DNA from: Leptolyngbyaceae cyanobacterium
Lineage (GTDB): Bacteria; Cyanobacteriota; Cyanobacteriia; Cyanobacteriales; Aerosakkonemataceae
Assembly (NCBI GenBank): GCA_036703985.1
Contig: DATNQN010000097.1
Span: forward strand, 62,001-126,000
Length of the DNA stretch: 64,000 nt
Direction of reading: 5' to 3'
A program made the position numbers and the translations under genes. This document shows, piece after piece, positions 9,591-19,080 of the stretch (within the stretch, counting starts at the first letter, position 1; each line of letters starts with the position of its first letter). A model generated the notes under the pieces. The model was not told the origin of the DNA. It did not search any database and saw nothing but the letters and a program-made list of their open reading frames with translations.

Positions 9591-12308
9591 TCAATTTAAA
9601 ATTGCCTTAGCTTCAATTAATGTCTTTACTGCTTCACCTCCGATCGGTTTTGAGAAAAAATATCCTTGCCCATAAGGACACTTCAGGGATTTTAATTGAA
9701 CGATCTGACTTAATGTTTCTACACCAGTAGCGATTATACCCACACCTGATTTTTGACTAAAACTAACGATCTGCTCAAAACTTGGTGAGTTGGTTCGGGT
9801 AAAATCCAAATCTTGAATCGCCGAACAATCTACTTTTAAACTATCAATTTGACTGCGGTCTAGATTGTTTGAATTATAAAAATAATTCAATGATGAATCG
9901 GTTAATTCAAAGCGATCGATTTGTACTTGTACCCCCAAAGCCTTAAGTCTACAGAATATAGCACTGGCTAGCTCAGCATCTTGATTAATTACTGCTTCGG
10001 GAATTTCCAATCTCAAATTAAACGGATTAAGCTGAATTTTTTGTAAAATTTGGCTGAGTTCTTCAATTAAGTCGGATTGGAAAAACTGTCTGGGCGAAAG
10101 ATTAACCCCCATCGATAAACTTTCATCTAGGTGGTATTGTTGCTGCCAAGTATACATCTGATAGCAAGCTTCTTCGATCGCCCACCAACCGATGGGAATA
10201 ATTAAACCGGTTTCCTCTGCTATAGAAATAAAATTTGAGGGAGAAACTAAGCCGTGTTCTGGATGTCGCCAGCGCAATAGAGCTTCAAAACCAATTGTTT
10301 GCTCTGTTTCCAAACAGACGATCGGCTGATAGTATATTTGGAACTCATGGCATTGAATCGCCCTTTTTAATTCACTTTCTAAAGCGTGTAAATTAACGGT
10401 CGAATATCCAGGAGTGTATTCAGGGACTAACTGCTCTAGCAAAAAGACTATTAAGTTGGAATTGTTTTGCTCTGCTGCTTTACACAGAGAATCTACCTTT
10501 GGCTCTATCAACTCCGGAACGATGCGGCTGGCATTTTCGACCGTGAGGATCTTTTCATGTTTGGTGCGGTTATATTGTTCACCGGGAATAAATAATTCTT
10601 CATAAAGTTTTTCTCCAGGACGCAACCCCGTAAAGGTAATATCGATATCTTTACCAACTTCTAATCCTGAAAGACGAATTAAATCTTTTGCCAAATCTAC
10701 AATTTTGACTGGTTTGCCCATGTCAAGCATGAATACTTCACCGCCACGTCCGAGTACAGACGCTTGTAATACCAGTTGTACCGCTTCTGGAATTGTCATG
10801 AAATAACGACAGATTTCTGGATGGGTAATAGTAATTGGCCCACCTTTAGCTATTTGGTTTTTGAAAGTGGGAACCACGCTACCTCGACTACCGAGAACAT
10901 TGCCGAACCGAACTACTACGAATGGTTTGCCACTCTTTTGAGCAGCTTGCAGCACTAAAATTTCTGCTACTCGCTTGCTAGCTCCCATAATATTAGTGGG
11001 GTTAACTGCTTTATCTGTGGAAATCATCACAAAGTTCTGCACGTCATAATCCAATACCAGGTCTAGTAAATTTTTAGTTCCCCGCACGTTATTTGTAATT
11101 GCTTCTGGTGGGTTTAATTCCATCATGGGAACGTGCTTGTGAGCCGCCGCATGAAACACTACTTCCGGACGGAATTTGTCGAATACGTACTTCATCCTTG
11201 GTAGCATTCTTAGGTCAGCAATAAAGGCAGTAATTTGAGGTAAATTTTCTGGCTTTTCGCCATTTTTTTGCAATGATTTAATGATACTTTGCAGTTCTTG
11301 TTCAATGGTAAATACAGAATTTTCTCCATGTCCCAATATCACCATTTGAGCGGGTTTACATTTAAAGATTTGCCGACAAAGTTCGCTACCAATCGAACCG
11401 CCTGCACCTGTAACTAAAACTCTTTTACCTTGGAGAAGTTGAGAAACTTTTTGGATGTCAGTTTGGATAGGTTCGCGACGTAGCAAGTCTTCTATTTGTA
11501 TTTCTCTCACATTACCGTTGTGGGGACGAGAATAGATAATTTCGTGAATAGCCGGTAAAGTGCTAGTAGGAATTTGATGGGAATGGCAAATATCGACCAC
11601 TTCCCGAATCACGTTACCAGAAGCGCTAGGCATGGCAATAATTACCCGCTGAATATGGAGATACCGCGCGATTTGCGGAATTTGACCATGACCGCCAACT
11701 ACATTAATACCGCAGATTTGGAGATGGTGTTTTTTGGGATCGTCATCAATGAAAGCAACGGGATAAAGCCCTAATTGGGGATTCTGTTGTAAGTTTTTGA
11801 CTAAAGATACCCCAGCACTGCCAGCACCAACAATTAAAGCGCGATCGCGACGATGGAATTTTTTATGTTGTTTGCTGATTCTTTCTAAAACAGGCACGCT
11901 GAAACGAAGGCTACCAATTAATAAAAAGCTGAGCATTCCATCAAGCAAAGGAAGTGATTTAGGTACGGTGTGAACCAGCCAAAAATTATGCAAATAAAAG
12001 ATTTTAAAAATGATTACTTCTGCTAAAACAGTAATCATCATCGCATAACCTATCTGTTCGAGTTCGTTCAGCCCAGCGTAGCGCCAACAACGCTTGTAAA
12101 AACCCATATTATAAAGTACCGCGAATTTAACCAGGAAAAATAATATAGTTACTGCTATTAGTCCCGGTAGGTAAGGCGCGATCGCTACTCCATCATCTAA
12201 ACGAATTTTTAAAGCAATTAAGGGGGTAATTAAAAAAACACTTCCATCTAGCCATAAAAAGTGTCGGTTTCTTAATTGTCGAATAAATCTTGATAATTTA
12301 TTTTTCAT
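9591..12308 (-). CDS. Membrane UDP-sugar 4,6-dehydratase (FlaA1/WbpM type) fused to a degenerate EAL domain
   Basis: The start chosen is ATG 12308 (MKNKLSRFIRQL), with GGTGGTGA upstream, giving 905 residues; a GTG at 12362 would add 18. Four membrane helices occupy about 17-140. A CoA-binding-like Rossmann domain follows (ALIVGAGSAG). Then comes an SDR dehydratase with TGAGGSIGSE near 300 and the STDKAVNPTNIMGASK segment, in which Met 441 replaces the usual catalytic Tyr, as in WbpM-type enzymes. Standard relatives end near residue 640. Here an EAL domain occupies about 650-900: GFEALLRW (Glu 675), VNLSPRQF and LRLEIPEAVI are kept. The DDFG motif is DRFE (798-801), and the Glu of the AEGVE motif is Thr 861. 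It therefore probably binds rather than cleaves cyclic-di-GMP. It is the first gene of the polysaccharide operon. Confidence 0.9.
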   Translation of the reverse strand: MKNKLSRFIRQLRNRHFLWLDGSVFLITPLIALKIRLDDGVAIAPYLPGLIAVTILFFLVKFAVLYNMGFYKRCWRYAGLNELEQIGYAMMITVLAEVIIFKIFYLHNFWLVHTVPKSLPLLDGMLSFLLIGSLRFSVPVLERISKQHKKFHRRDRALIVGAGSAGVSLVKNLQQNPQLGLYPVAFIDDDPKKHHLQICGINVVGGHGQIPQIARYLHIQRVIIAMPSASGNVIREVVDICHSHQIPTSTLPAIHEIIYSRPHNGNVREIQIEDLLRREPIQTDIQKVSQLLQGKRVLVTGAGGSIGSELCRQIFKCKPAQMVILGHGENSVFTIEQELQSIIKSLQKNGEKPENLPQITAFIADLRMLPRMKYVFDKFRPEVVFHAAAHKHVPMMELNPPEAITNNVRGTKNLLDLVLDYDVQNFVMISTDKAVNPTNIMGASKRVAEILVLQAAQKSGKPFVVVRFGNVLGSRGSVVPTFKNQIAKGGPITITHPEICRYFMTIPEAVQLVLQASVLGRGGEVFMLDMGKPVKIVDLAKDLIRLSGLEVGKDIDITFTGLRPGEKLYEELFIPGEQYNRTKHEKILTVENASRIVPELIEPKVDSLCKAAEQNNSNLIVFLLEQLVPEYTPGYSTVNLHALESELKRAIQCHEFQIYYQPIVCLETEQTIGFEALLRWRHPEHGLVSPSNFISIAEETGLIIPIGWWAIEEACYQMYTWQQQYHLDESLSMGVNLSPRQFFQSDLIEELSQILQKIQLNPFNLRLEIPEAVINQDAELASAIFCRLKALGVQVQIDRFELTDSSLNYFYNSNNLDRSQIDSLKVDCSAIQDLDFTRTNSPSFEQIVSFSQKSGVGIIATGVETLSQIVQLKSLKCPYGQGYFFSKPIGGEAVKTLIEAKAILN

Positions 12309-13858
12309 GTATTCACCACCAGCTATTTGCGAGCAAACAACTACCCATTCCTGATTTGTCACTCTCGCTAAAAAATTTTTGGTAACTTAATATTTGCCAA
12401 GTTTTTACTTTGCAACACTGCAATTGATTACAAAGACCAGATTACGCAAGGCAAAAGCCTTTCTCTCCGCAGATATTGCACCTTTCTCAATAAGGCTAAA
12501 GAATCCGGATTTCTAAACGAAAAATATAGGCTTTCAGGTAAGGGCAGTTGCCAGAAACCCAGTTTCTAACTCTGGTGCAAGATGTGAGTCTGTCCAACGT
12601 GAAAGAAAGACTCGTTCAAATTCTCTGTGAAGATGCGCTTAATATTTTTTAATTACTGTCTCTGAAATCGTAGTAGTTTGTGCAAAAGGTATTAAGCACG
12701 CTGTTGCAGAGAAAAGGTATAACCCTGTTTTGTTAATTTGAGGACAAAAAAAATTTGCTTGCAAATCTTGAAATCAAGATATTGCATACATTTTAGGTTT
12801 GATTTTCTAACAAGATTTTGTCTTTTCTGTAAAAAAAAGGCAGGATCTTCGATCGCAAGAGTTCCAGAATGTCCTCTAGTGAGAGTGACTGCACGGGATA
12901 AGCTGACACGCATTTAAATTGGGATTTTGCCTAGACTCCTTACACCAATGGTTTCAAGCAAGAAATTTAAATGGTGAACAGTTTATAGAGAGGCGCTTAC
13001 TGAAACAATCCACAAGAAAAAATTTTTTTTATCTACTACATAAGTAACCCAGGATTCTGTATAACGCCAGTAGTTAAGGATCGACTTTACAGAATCTTTA
13101 AATTTTGGTGGCTTAGTTAAGTAGCTTCACGTAATTAAAATTACTTATAAGCAAGCATATTCGTACCAAAGCGGTTTCTTCTAGCTAACTTCTGATATAT
13201 TTTTAACTTATCTTATACGTAATAAACGAGCGTTTTTATATTTCCGTTAATCTAACTAAAACCATTGAAGGCGAACGCATTAAGTATCGGTAATAAAAAA
13301 TTGTATTTTTTATTACTTTAAAAAATCTTTTTTATAGCCGCCAAAACAAATTTTAAAAGGTAGTTTGGCTGGAAATTCTAATTTTAATATTTGTAAAACT
13401 TTTTTATTTTATAAATTAATTAGTTAAAAATTATGAAATAGAATATATTTTAAAAACAAAATAATTAAAACTTATTTTATCTAAATTTTAAAATTCATGG
13501 CTAGCTTCACATACTCTTTATAATTAATTTTTTACCTCGCACAGAGATATTTATTTAGTAATTTTACTGGCAGTTTTCGCCTAAATTTTTCCAGTTGTAA
13601 ACTATATTTACTATGGAAACTTAGTTGCTCGATCTACTAGAGCTAGCATAACATATACTAATGGGAAAAGCGAGTGCTTACTAACTTTATCGGAAAATAT
13701 AAACTAAAATTCTTCTCAGCTATCTAACTAGTTCTCAGGTTACTATTTATAAGATTAGGAATTTGCGATCGCACTACCCCAACCTAGCTGAGTAAGTTAC
13801 GATAAATCTATTAGTGAAAAGTTTTTTATACCCTGCATAAAACTGACTGGAGTTATAG
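12309..13858. other. Long AT-rich divergent intergenic region
   Basis: About 1.55 kb separates the start of the polysaccharide operon (minus strand) from the Wzc gene (plus strand). Apart from a repeat copy at 12474-12582 no coding sequence was recognised. The stretch 13300-13520 is extremely AT-rich with many A and T runs. The only ORF of note (12692-12913, minus) has no ribosome site and no recognisable protein features. The region should hold both divergent promoters and may carry regulator sites or a small RNA, but no specific site could be defended by eye. Confidence 0.5.
12474..12582 (+). repeat. Copy A of a foldable 108-bp intergenic repeat
   Basis: This copy runs from TATTGCACCTTTCTCAATAAG to CTCTGGTGCAAGA. 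Its ends are inverted repeats (TTGCACC and GGTGCAA). It shares about 100 positions, with scattered differences, with the copies at 16163-16271 (opposite orientation) and 16602-16709. The internal stretch TTTCTAAACGAAAAAT is kept. No open reading frame lies inside. Confidence 0.75.
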
Positions 13859-16084
13859 ATGGAAGCTACGGAAAATTCTATAGGATGGCAGAATTACTGG
13901 CTGATTTTTAAACGACGTTGGCAACCAGCATCTTCTGTATTTATGTTAGTCGTTGTCCTTTGCAGCCTAAGTACGTTTCTCGAAAAACCAGTATATGAAG
14001 CAGTAGGAAAACTTTCTTTTAAGAAAATCAGTCCTACTTCTTCTTTAACAGGCTTAGGAAAAGAAATCGGAGAAGTTTCTGCGATCGGAGAGCAAAGTAA
14101 TCCATTGAGTACGGAAATGGAAGTAATCCGCTCCGTACCGATGCTTCAAAAAATCATCAATCAGCTAAATTTAACGGATGACAAAGGAAAACGGCTAAAG
14201 ATTAAAGCTTTTTTAAATAAATTAAACGTAAGTAACATTAGGGGAACAGATGTACTCTCCGTTTCTTATAAAGATCGAAATCCTCAAATAGCCGCAGCAG
14301 TTGTGAATTCCTTAATTAAACTATATATAGAAAATAACCAAACTGTTAACCGAATGGAAGCGGTAGCCGCTCGCGATTTTCTGCAAAAACAATTACCTCA
14401 AGCAGAAGCATCTTTGCGACAAGCAGAAGTAGCTTTGCGAAAATTTAAAGAAAAAAATAAAGTAGTAGCTTTAGAGGAAGAATCGAAATCAGCCGTAGAA
14501 GTCATTGCTAAATTAGAAGAGCAAATTGCCGTAGCTAAGTCTCAATATGCAGATCTAAATGCTCAAAAGTATACTTTTGAAAAAGAGTTACAAATGACTT
14601 CTCAGCAGGCGTTAAAAGCAACTTCTCTCAGCCAATCTTCCGCAGTACAAGAAGCACTCCAAGAATATCAGAAAATAGAACGCCTGTTGGCAATGGAAGA
14701 AACGCGCTTTCTCAATACTCACCCGGTAATAGTCGATTTAAGGAATAAAAAAGAAACTTTGAAGGGTTTACTAGAAGAGCGAATCAAAACAGTTATCGGT
14801 CAAACAACAGAATTGCCTCAACAAAATTTACAAATTGGAGATTCAAAACCAAAACTCATTGAAGAATTTGTGTTAGTAGAAGCCAAACGCCAAGGTTTAG
14901 CCAATCAGATTGTTGCTTTATCAAACGTACAAATAGCATATAGGCAAAGAATGAATGTTTTGCCCAGATTAGAAAAAGAACAACGAGAACTCGAAAACAA
15001 ATTACAAATCTCACAATCTACCTATGCACTGCTATTTCAAAAACTTCAAGAAATCCGCATTACAGAAAATCAAAATGTAGGCAACGCACGCATTATTGAA
15101 GCGCCAGAAGTTCCCGAAGAACCTATAGCTTCTCGGAAAAAGTTATTTATTGCGACGGGTATTATGTTAGGTAGCTTGTTAGCGATGGCTACGGCGCTAT
15201 TTTTAGAATTGCAAGATAAATCTTTAAAAACGGTTGAAGAAGCCAAAGAATGTTTTGGGTTGACTTTGTTGGTGGTAATTCCCATGCTAAGAAAACCCGA
15301 CCAGATTACCAAGGGTAATTTTTTCTGGCGAGATAACTCAACTAACAAGTATTCAGGACAACCGATCCCACCAACACCAAAAATTGTCTTGCAAAACAAC
15401 CTGCATAATCCAGTTAGCGCTGCTTACCGAATGTTACAAGCAAATCTGCGATTTTTAAGTTCTGATAAAGAGCTAAATACTGTTGTGGTGAGTAGTTCGA
15501 TTCCCCAAGAAGGTAAGTCTACGGTGTCTGCTAATTTGGCGGTAGCGGTCGCGCAAGTGGGACGCAAGGTATTATTGGTAGATGCAGATATGCACCATCC
15601 AGTGCAGCATCGGATTTGGGATCTTACTAATCAAGTAGGTTTGAGTAATGTGATTGTCGGAGATACAGAACTGGGTACGGCAATTAGGGAAGTGATGCCT
15701 AATTTGGATGTATTGACTTGTGGGGTAATTCCACCTAATCCCATGACTTTACTCGATTCCCAAAGAGTATCTTCGTTAATAGATGAGTTTACAGAATTAT
15801 ATGATTTGGTGATTATCGATGCTCCCTCGTTAAATGTAGCTGCTGATGCACTGATTTTGGGTAAAAAAGCAGATGGTCTTTTATTCGTGGTGCGACCTGG
15901 CGTGGTAGATTATGCTAGTGCGATTTTTGCTAAAGAACTTATGGAAAAATCTAATCAGAATGTGCTTGGTTTGGTAGTAAATGGAGTGATTTCTAATCAC
16001 GAGCCTCATAGTTGTTATTATTTTGCTAATGAATCTTATTCAATTACAGATACAGAAAATATAAATAATGGCAAGGTAAGTTGA
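13859..16084 (+). CDS. Wzc-type polysaccharide co-polymerase and bacterial tyrosine kinase
   Basis: The protein has 741 residues. A Wzz domain begins with a membrane helix at about 22-40. The periplasmic part is a long coiled coil (about 160-400) ending in the GNVR-type region, and a second helix (IATGIMLGSLLAMATALFL) lies near 430. The cytoplasmic BY-kinase domain has Walker A SIPQEGKST near 550, Walker A' LLVDADMHHP near 575 and Walker B LVIIDAPS near 650. The C-terminal tail has a tyrosine cluster (SCYYFANESYSI) suited to autophosphorylation. Such proteins control chain length and export of Wzx/Wzy-dependent polymers. GGAG lies seven bases before ATG 13859. It is transcribed away from the polysaccharide operon. 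Neither a Wza-like outer membrane protein nor a phosphatase is visible in the window. Confidence 0.92.
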   Translation: MEATENSIGWQNYWLIFKRRWQPASSVFMLVVVLCSLSTFLEKPVYEAVGKLSFKKISPTSSLTGLGKEIGEVSAIGEQSNPLSTEMEVIRSVPMLQKIINQLNLTDDKGKRLKIKAFLNKLNVSNIRGTDVLSVSYKDRNPQIAAAVVNSLIKLYIENNQTVNRMEAVAARDFLQKQLPQAEASLRQAEVALRKFKEKNKVVALEEESKSAVEVIAKLEEQIAVAKSQYADLNAQKYTFEKELQMTSQQALKATSLSQSSAVQEALQEYQKIERLLAMEETRFLNTHPVIVDLRNKKETLKGLLEERIKTVIGQTTELPQQNLQIGDSKPKLIEEFVLVEAKRQGLANQIVALSNVQIAYRQRMNVLPRLEKEQRELENKLQISQSTYALLFQKLQEIRITENQNVGNARIIEAPEVPEEPIASRKKLFIATGIMLGSLLAMATALFLELQDKSLKTVEEAKECFGLTLLVVIPMLRKPDQITKGNFFWRDNSTNKYSGQPIPPTPKIVLQNNLHNPVSAAYRMLQANLRFLSSDKELNTVVVSSSIPQEGKSTVSANLAVAVAQVGRKVLLVDADMHHPVQHRIWDLTNQVGLSNVIVGDTELGTAIREVMPNLDVLTCGVIPPNPMTLLDSQRVSSLIDEFTELYDLVIIDAPSLNVAADALILGKKADGLLFVVRPGVVDYASAIFAKELMEKSNQNVLGLVVNGVISNHEPHSCYYFANESYSITDTENINNGKVS

Positions 16085-16162
16085 TTAGTGGTTTTACTGC
16101 TCTTGTGTCGCTCTGATGAAATAAAAATCAACTTTTAAATATGGAAATTAAGATAGCTCAGA

Positions 16163-16271
16163 TCTTGCACCGGTCTTATCACCTTAGTTCCTGGCAAATA
16201 GCTAAACTGGAAAACCTGTATTTTTCGTGAAGAAGCCAGGTTTCTTAGGTCTTGTTGAAAATGGTGCAAGA
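16163..16271 (-). repeat. Copy B (inverted) of the 108-bp repeat
   Basis: It starts with TCTTGCACCGG and ends with ATGGTGCAAGA. Read on the minus strand it matches copy C closely: TTATCACCTTAGTTCCTGGC and AACTGGAAAACCTG here correspond to the reverse complement of the same blocks at 16602-16709. Termini are perfect inverted repeats of TCTTGCACC. Confidence 0.8.
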
Positions 16272-16601
16272 TGGGAACCCGAATCTCTATCAATCTCGTT
16301 AAGAGATGAATTTTTATGACGAGTTGCAAACTTGTATGACAAATAATGCTCTAAGTAATAACACTGAAATATATTTAAGCAGTATAGTAAGACAAGAGGA
16401 AAAACTCGATCGTCAAGTTAAAACTCTATTTTGCTTATCAGCGATACATTTGCCAGTTTACGTGAACTTACCGAGATAAGAGGACAACGCCAATTTTCCT
16501 ACCCAACCATCTGAAAACTGCATAAAATTTGGTTCGATCTTTTAAAAACGATCGCAGAAGAAGGTAACTCAGAGCGATATTCATATATTCCTCATCTCAG
16601 G

Positions 16602-16709
16602 TCTTGCACCTTTCTCAATAAGGCTAAAGAAACCGGGTTTCTAAACGAAAAATCAGGTTTTCCAGTAAGAGTATTTGCCAGAAACTAAGGTGATAACTCT
16701 GATGCAAGA
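16602..16709 (+). repeat. Copy C of the 108-bp repeat
   Basis: It runs from TCTTGCACCTTTCTCAATA to CTCTGATGCAAGA. It contains the internal odd palindrome AGAAACCGGGTTTCT. Together with copy B it forms a large inverted pair just ahead of the CIS operon. It is nearly the same as copy A at 12474 in both orientation and content. Confidence 0.8.
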
Positions 16710-16909
16710 TGTGAGTCATTCTTCTAGCAAGGTAATGCCAACACCAAAGAGTGATTTGTCAAGGTGGATGGCTTGGTTCAGTTAAGCATTAACTGAAAAT
16801 TATTGCAGTGAATTTACTGGTGGTGATTACCATAGGAATTCCAGTTTTTTTTTAAAATTCCCAAATAATGAAAACTTCAAAAAAGTAACTATTAGGGAGA
16901 GCAAAACTC

Positions 16910-17308
16910 ATGTTAAAAGCAATTAATTGGATGTTAAACATTCAAACTTCGGAAGGATACAAGATCTCAGAAGCCAACAAAATTGAAGTTGATGCTTGCG
17001 ATGCGATCGGCATAATTCTCAAAGGTAATGCTCAAGCCGAAGACATTGAAATTCAACCAGGTGGGAGCGGGCAAGTAAAATTTTTACTAATTCAATCCGA
17101 CTGCTACGACCCCAAAATCAGTTACAGCGTCAATGAAGATAAGAGCAACGATCAAGAGCGGATTAAGCTAGATGCTTTGCAACTTATGATGGGGAATGGC
17201 GCAGAAAATTTACTTAAGAAATCCCCGAACAAACTCTTTTTCTACAACGGACTGACGCGAGACGTAACGCTGCACATTCTGGTTGGTAGAAAGGCAACCA
17301 CACCATAA
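16910..17308 (+). CDS. Uncharacterised 132-residue protein, first gene of the CIS operon
   Basis: I do not recognise a named family. It is acidic in the middle, has no signal peptide or membrane helix, and looks like a small mainly-beta cytoplasmic protein (IEVDACDAIGIILKGN, IEIQPGGSGQVKFLLIQ, VTLHILVGRK). GGGAG precedes ATG 16910. It is 52 bp upstream of the sheath gene in the same direction, so it is probably co-transcribed with the injection system. A structural, chaperone or regulatory part of that system is possible, but this is inferred only from position. Confidence 0.7.
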   Translation: MLKAINWMLNIQTSEGYKISEANKIEVDACDAIGIILKGNAQAEDIEIQPGGSGQVKFLLIQSDCYDPKISYSVNEDKSNDQERIKLDALQLMMGNGAENLLKKSPNKLFFYNGLTRDVTLHILVGRKATTP

Positions 17309-17360
17309 ATTATCAATCCCATCACTTTGCACATTTAATCCCTAACCCGGAGGATATTCC

Positions 17361-18932
17361 ATGCCAGTTACCCCAACTTATCCAGGTGTTTACATTGAAG
17401 AAATTCCCAGTGGAGTTCGCACGATCGCAGGTGTAGCCACCTCTATTACAGCGTTTATCGGACGATCGCGCAAAGGCCGCGTTAACGAACCGATTCGCAT
17501 TCAAAACTTTGGCGACTTTCAAAGACAATTCGGCGGTTTGTGGGTTCACAGTACCATGAGTTACGCCCTTCAGCACTACTTCCTCAATGGTGGCAGCGAT
17601 GCGATCGTCATTCGCATCGTTCACAACGACGCACGACAAGCTACAGTCTTGCTCGCAGGTTCCCCCGGTAATCCCCCCCTGGAACTGGAAGCGGTTAGCG
17701 AAGGCACTTGGGGCAACAATTTGCGAGCGCGAGTAGATTACAGCACCCGTCCACCCGAACCAGGAGAAGACGCAAACAGCTTATTCAACCTCAGTATTAA
17801 AGACATCAGCACGGGCGATGTCGAAAGTTTTCGCAACCTTTCCACCGACTCCAATCATCGCCGCTACGTTACTCGCGTGCTGGCAGAAGAATCTCACTTT
17901 GTCAGGGTTGTCGGTACAGTACCCACTATTAGACCAAACAACCATCCCGATCTTAACCCTGGTAAAGACCCCTTTGTAGAAGTTGGTTACTACACCAATT
18001 TCAACAATGATGGCAGCGATGGTTCTGCGATCGTCGATGATGACATCTGCAATCCCGATCTAGAAGGGCTCAAGCAAGGCATCTGGGCGCTAGAAAAAAC
18101 CGATCTCTTCAACCTGCTGTGCATCCCTCCGCTAACGCGAGACACCGATATCGGCTCGATAACTCTGAGTTCAGCCTTAGCTTACTGCAAAAAACGGCGG
18201 GCGATGTTGCTGGTAGACGCCCCATCTACGTGGGGGGACAAAGACCGCGCGATCGCAGAAATTACTTCTCTCGGTATTAACGATAAAAACGCAGCCATTT
18301 TCTTTCCTCGCCTGAAAGTACCCGATCCGCTCAAAGAAAATCGCTTAGAAGAGTTTGCGCCTTGCGGTGCAGTCGCGGGAATTTTCGCTCGCACAGATGC
18401 CGCGCGCGGAGTTTGGAAAGCACCAGCCGGAATCGAAGCCACCCTCATCGGAGTGCGAGAACTCTCGGTTAAACTCACCGACGAAGAAAACGGTCAGTTA
18501 AATCCTTGGGGTATCAACTGTTTGCGAAGCTTTCCCGCGATCGGCAATGTAGTTTGGGGAGCGAGAACGCGAGAAGGAGACGATCGCCTAGCTTCCGAGT
18601 GGAAATACATACCCGTCCGCCGCATAGCCTTATTTATTGAAGAAAGCCTTTATCGGGGGACTCAGTGGGTAGTTTTTGAACCTAACGACGAGCCATTATG
18701 GGCGCAAATTCGCCTCAATATCGGGGCATTTATGCAAAACCTGTTTCGTCAAGGAGCTTTTCAAGGAACGACACCCCGCGAAGCTTACTTCGTGAAATGC
18801 GATCGAGAAACCACCACCCAAACCGATATTAATCTGGGAATTGTCAACATTTTGGTAGGTTTTGCACCGCTCAAACCCGCTGAATTCGTGATTATTAAAA
18901 TTCAGCAAATGGCAGGTCAAATAACAACCTAA
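17361..18932 (+). CDS. CIS contractile sheath protein
   Basis: The 523-residue protein begins MPVTPTYPGVYIEEIPSGVR and continues TIAGVATSITAFIGRSRKG, the hallmark N-terminus of phage-tail sheath proteins (T4 gp18/Afp2-4 type). The C-terminal domain is typical: INCLRSFPAIGNVVWGARTR, YIPVRRIALFIEESLYRG, and VFEPNDEPLWAQIRLNIGAFM. The sheath polymerises around the tube in an extended state and contracts to drive it forward. Only one sheath gene is present here, whereas Afp and PVC clusters have several. GGAGGAT lies seven bases upstream of the ATG. It is a cytoplasmic structural protein. Confidence 0.97.
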   Translation: MPVTPTYPGVYIEEIPSGVRTIAGVATSITAFIGRSRKGRVNEPIRIQNFGDFQRQFGGLWVHSTMSYALQHYFLNGGSDAIVIRIVHNDARQATVLLAGSPGNPPLELEAVSEGTWGNNLRARVDYSTRPPEPGEDANSLFNLSIKDISTGDVESFRNLSTDSNHRRYVTRVLAEESHFVRVVGTVPTIRPNNHPDLNPGKDPFVEVGYYTNFNNDGSDGSAIVDDDICNPDLEGLKQGIWALEKTDLFNLLCIPPLTRDTDIGSITLSSALAYCKKRRAMLLVDAPSTWGDKDRAIAEITSLGINDKNAAIFFPRLKVPDPLKENRLEEFAPCGAVAGIFARTDAARGVWKAPAGIEATLIGVRELSVKLTDEENGQLNPWGINCLRSFPAIGNVVWGARTREGDDRLASEWKYIPVRRIALFIEESLYRGTQWVVFEPNDEPLWAQIRLNIGAFMQNLFRQGAFQGTTPREAYFVKCDRETTTQTDINLGIVNILVGFAPLKPAEFVIIKIQQMAGQITT

Positions 18933-18969
18933 TTTAAGCTGCCACGCATTTAATTTTAATACTCAGGCT

Positions 18970-19006
18970 GATGGGGAGATGGGGGGATGGGGTGATGGGG
19001 AGAGGG
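18970..19006 (+). repeat. Short GATGGGG-type tandem repeat
   Basis: Four to five imperfect units of GATGGGG (GATGGGGA, GATGGGGG, GATGGGGT) sit in the 148 bp between the sheath and tube genes. Such short G-rich heptamer arrays are common between cyanobacterial genes. The array is long enough to space the two genes but has no stem-loop of its own. Confidence 0.7.
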
Positions 19007-19080
19007 ATTTACGGTTTTTGCCTAGCACCAGCAATATACAATTTAAATGCGATGCAAGCTTAGTAAATCAGGAGGTTTAG

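Larger units (their letters stand above)
16085..16909. other. Non-coding stretch between Wzc gene and CIS operon
   Basis: These 825 bp hold no supported gene. Two copies of the 108-bp repeat lie here in opposite orientation (16163-16271 and 16602-16709), about 330 bp apart. The last 200 bp (16710-16909) are AT-rich and must contain the promoter and leader of the injection-system operon. GGGAG stands upstream of the first gene's ATG. No promoter box could be fixed with confidence. Confidence 0.6.

Noticed and set aside
12692-12913. 73-codon minus-strand ORF in the long intergenic region
   Set aside because: No ribosome site, no neighbours in an operon and no protein-like features; it lies in AT-rich DNA where such frames occur by chance.
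18182-18478. 98-codon minus-strand ORF inside the sheath gene, and similar frames opposite other CIS genes
   Set aside because: All are shadows of strongly supported genes on the plus strand and lack family patterns.
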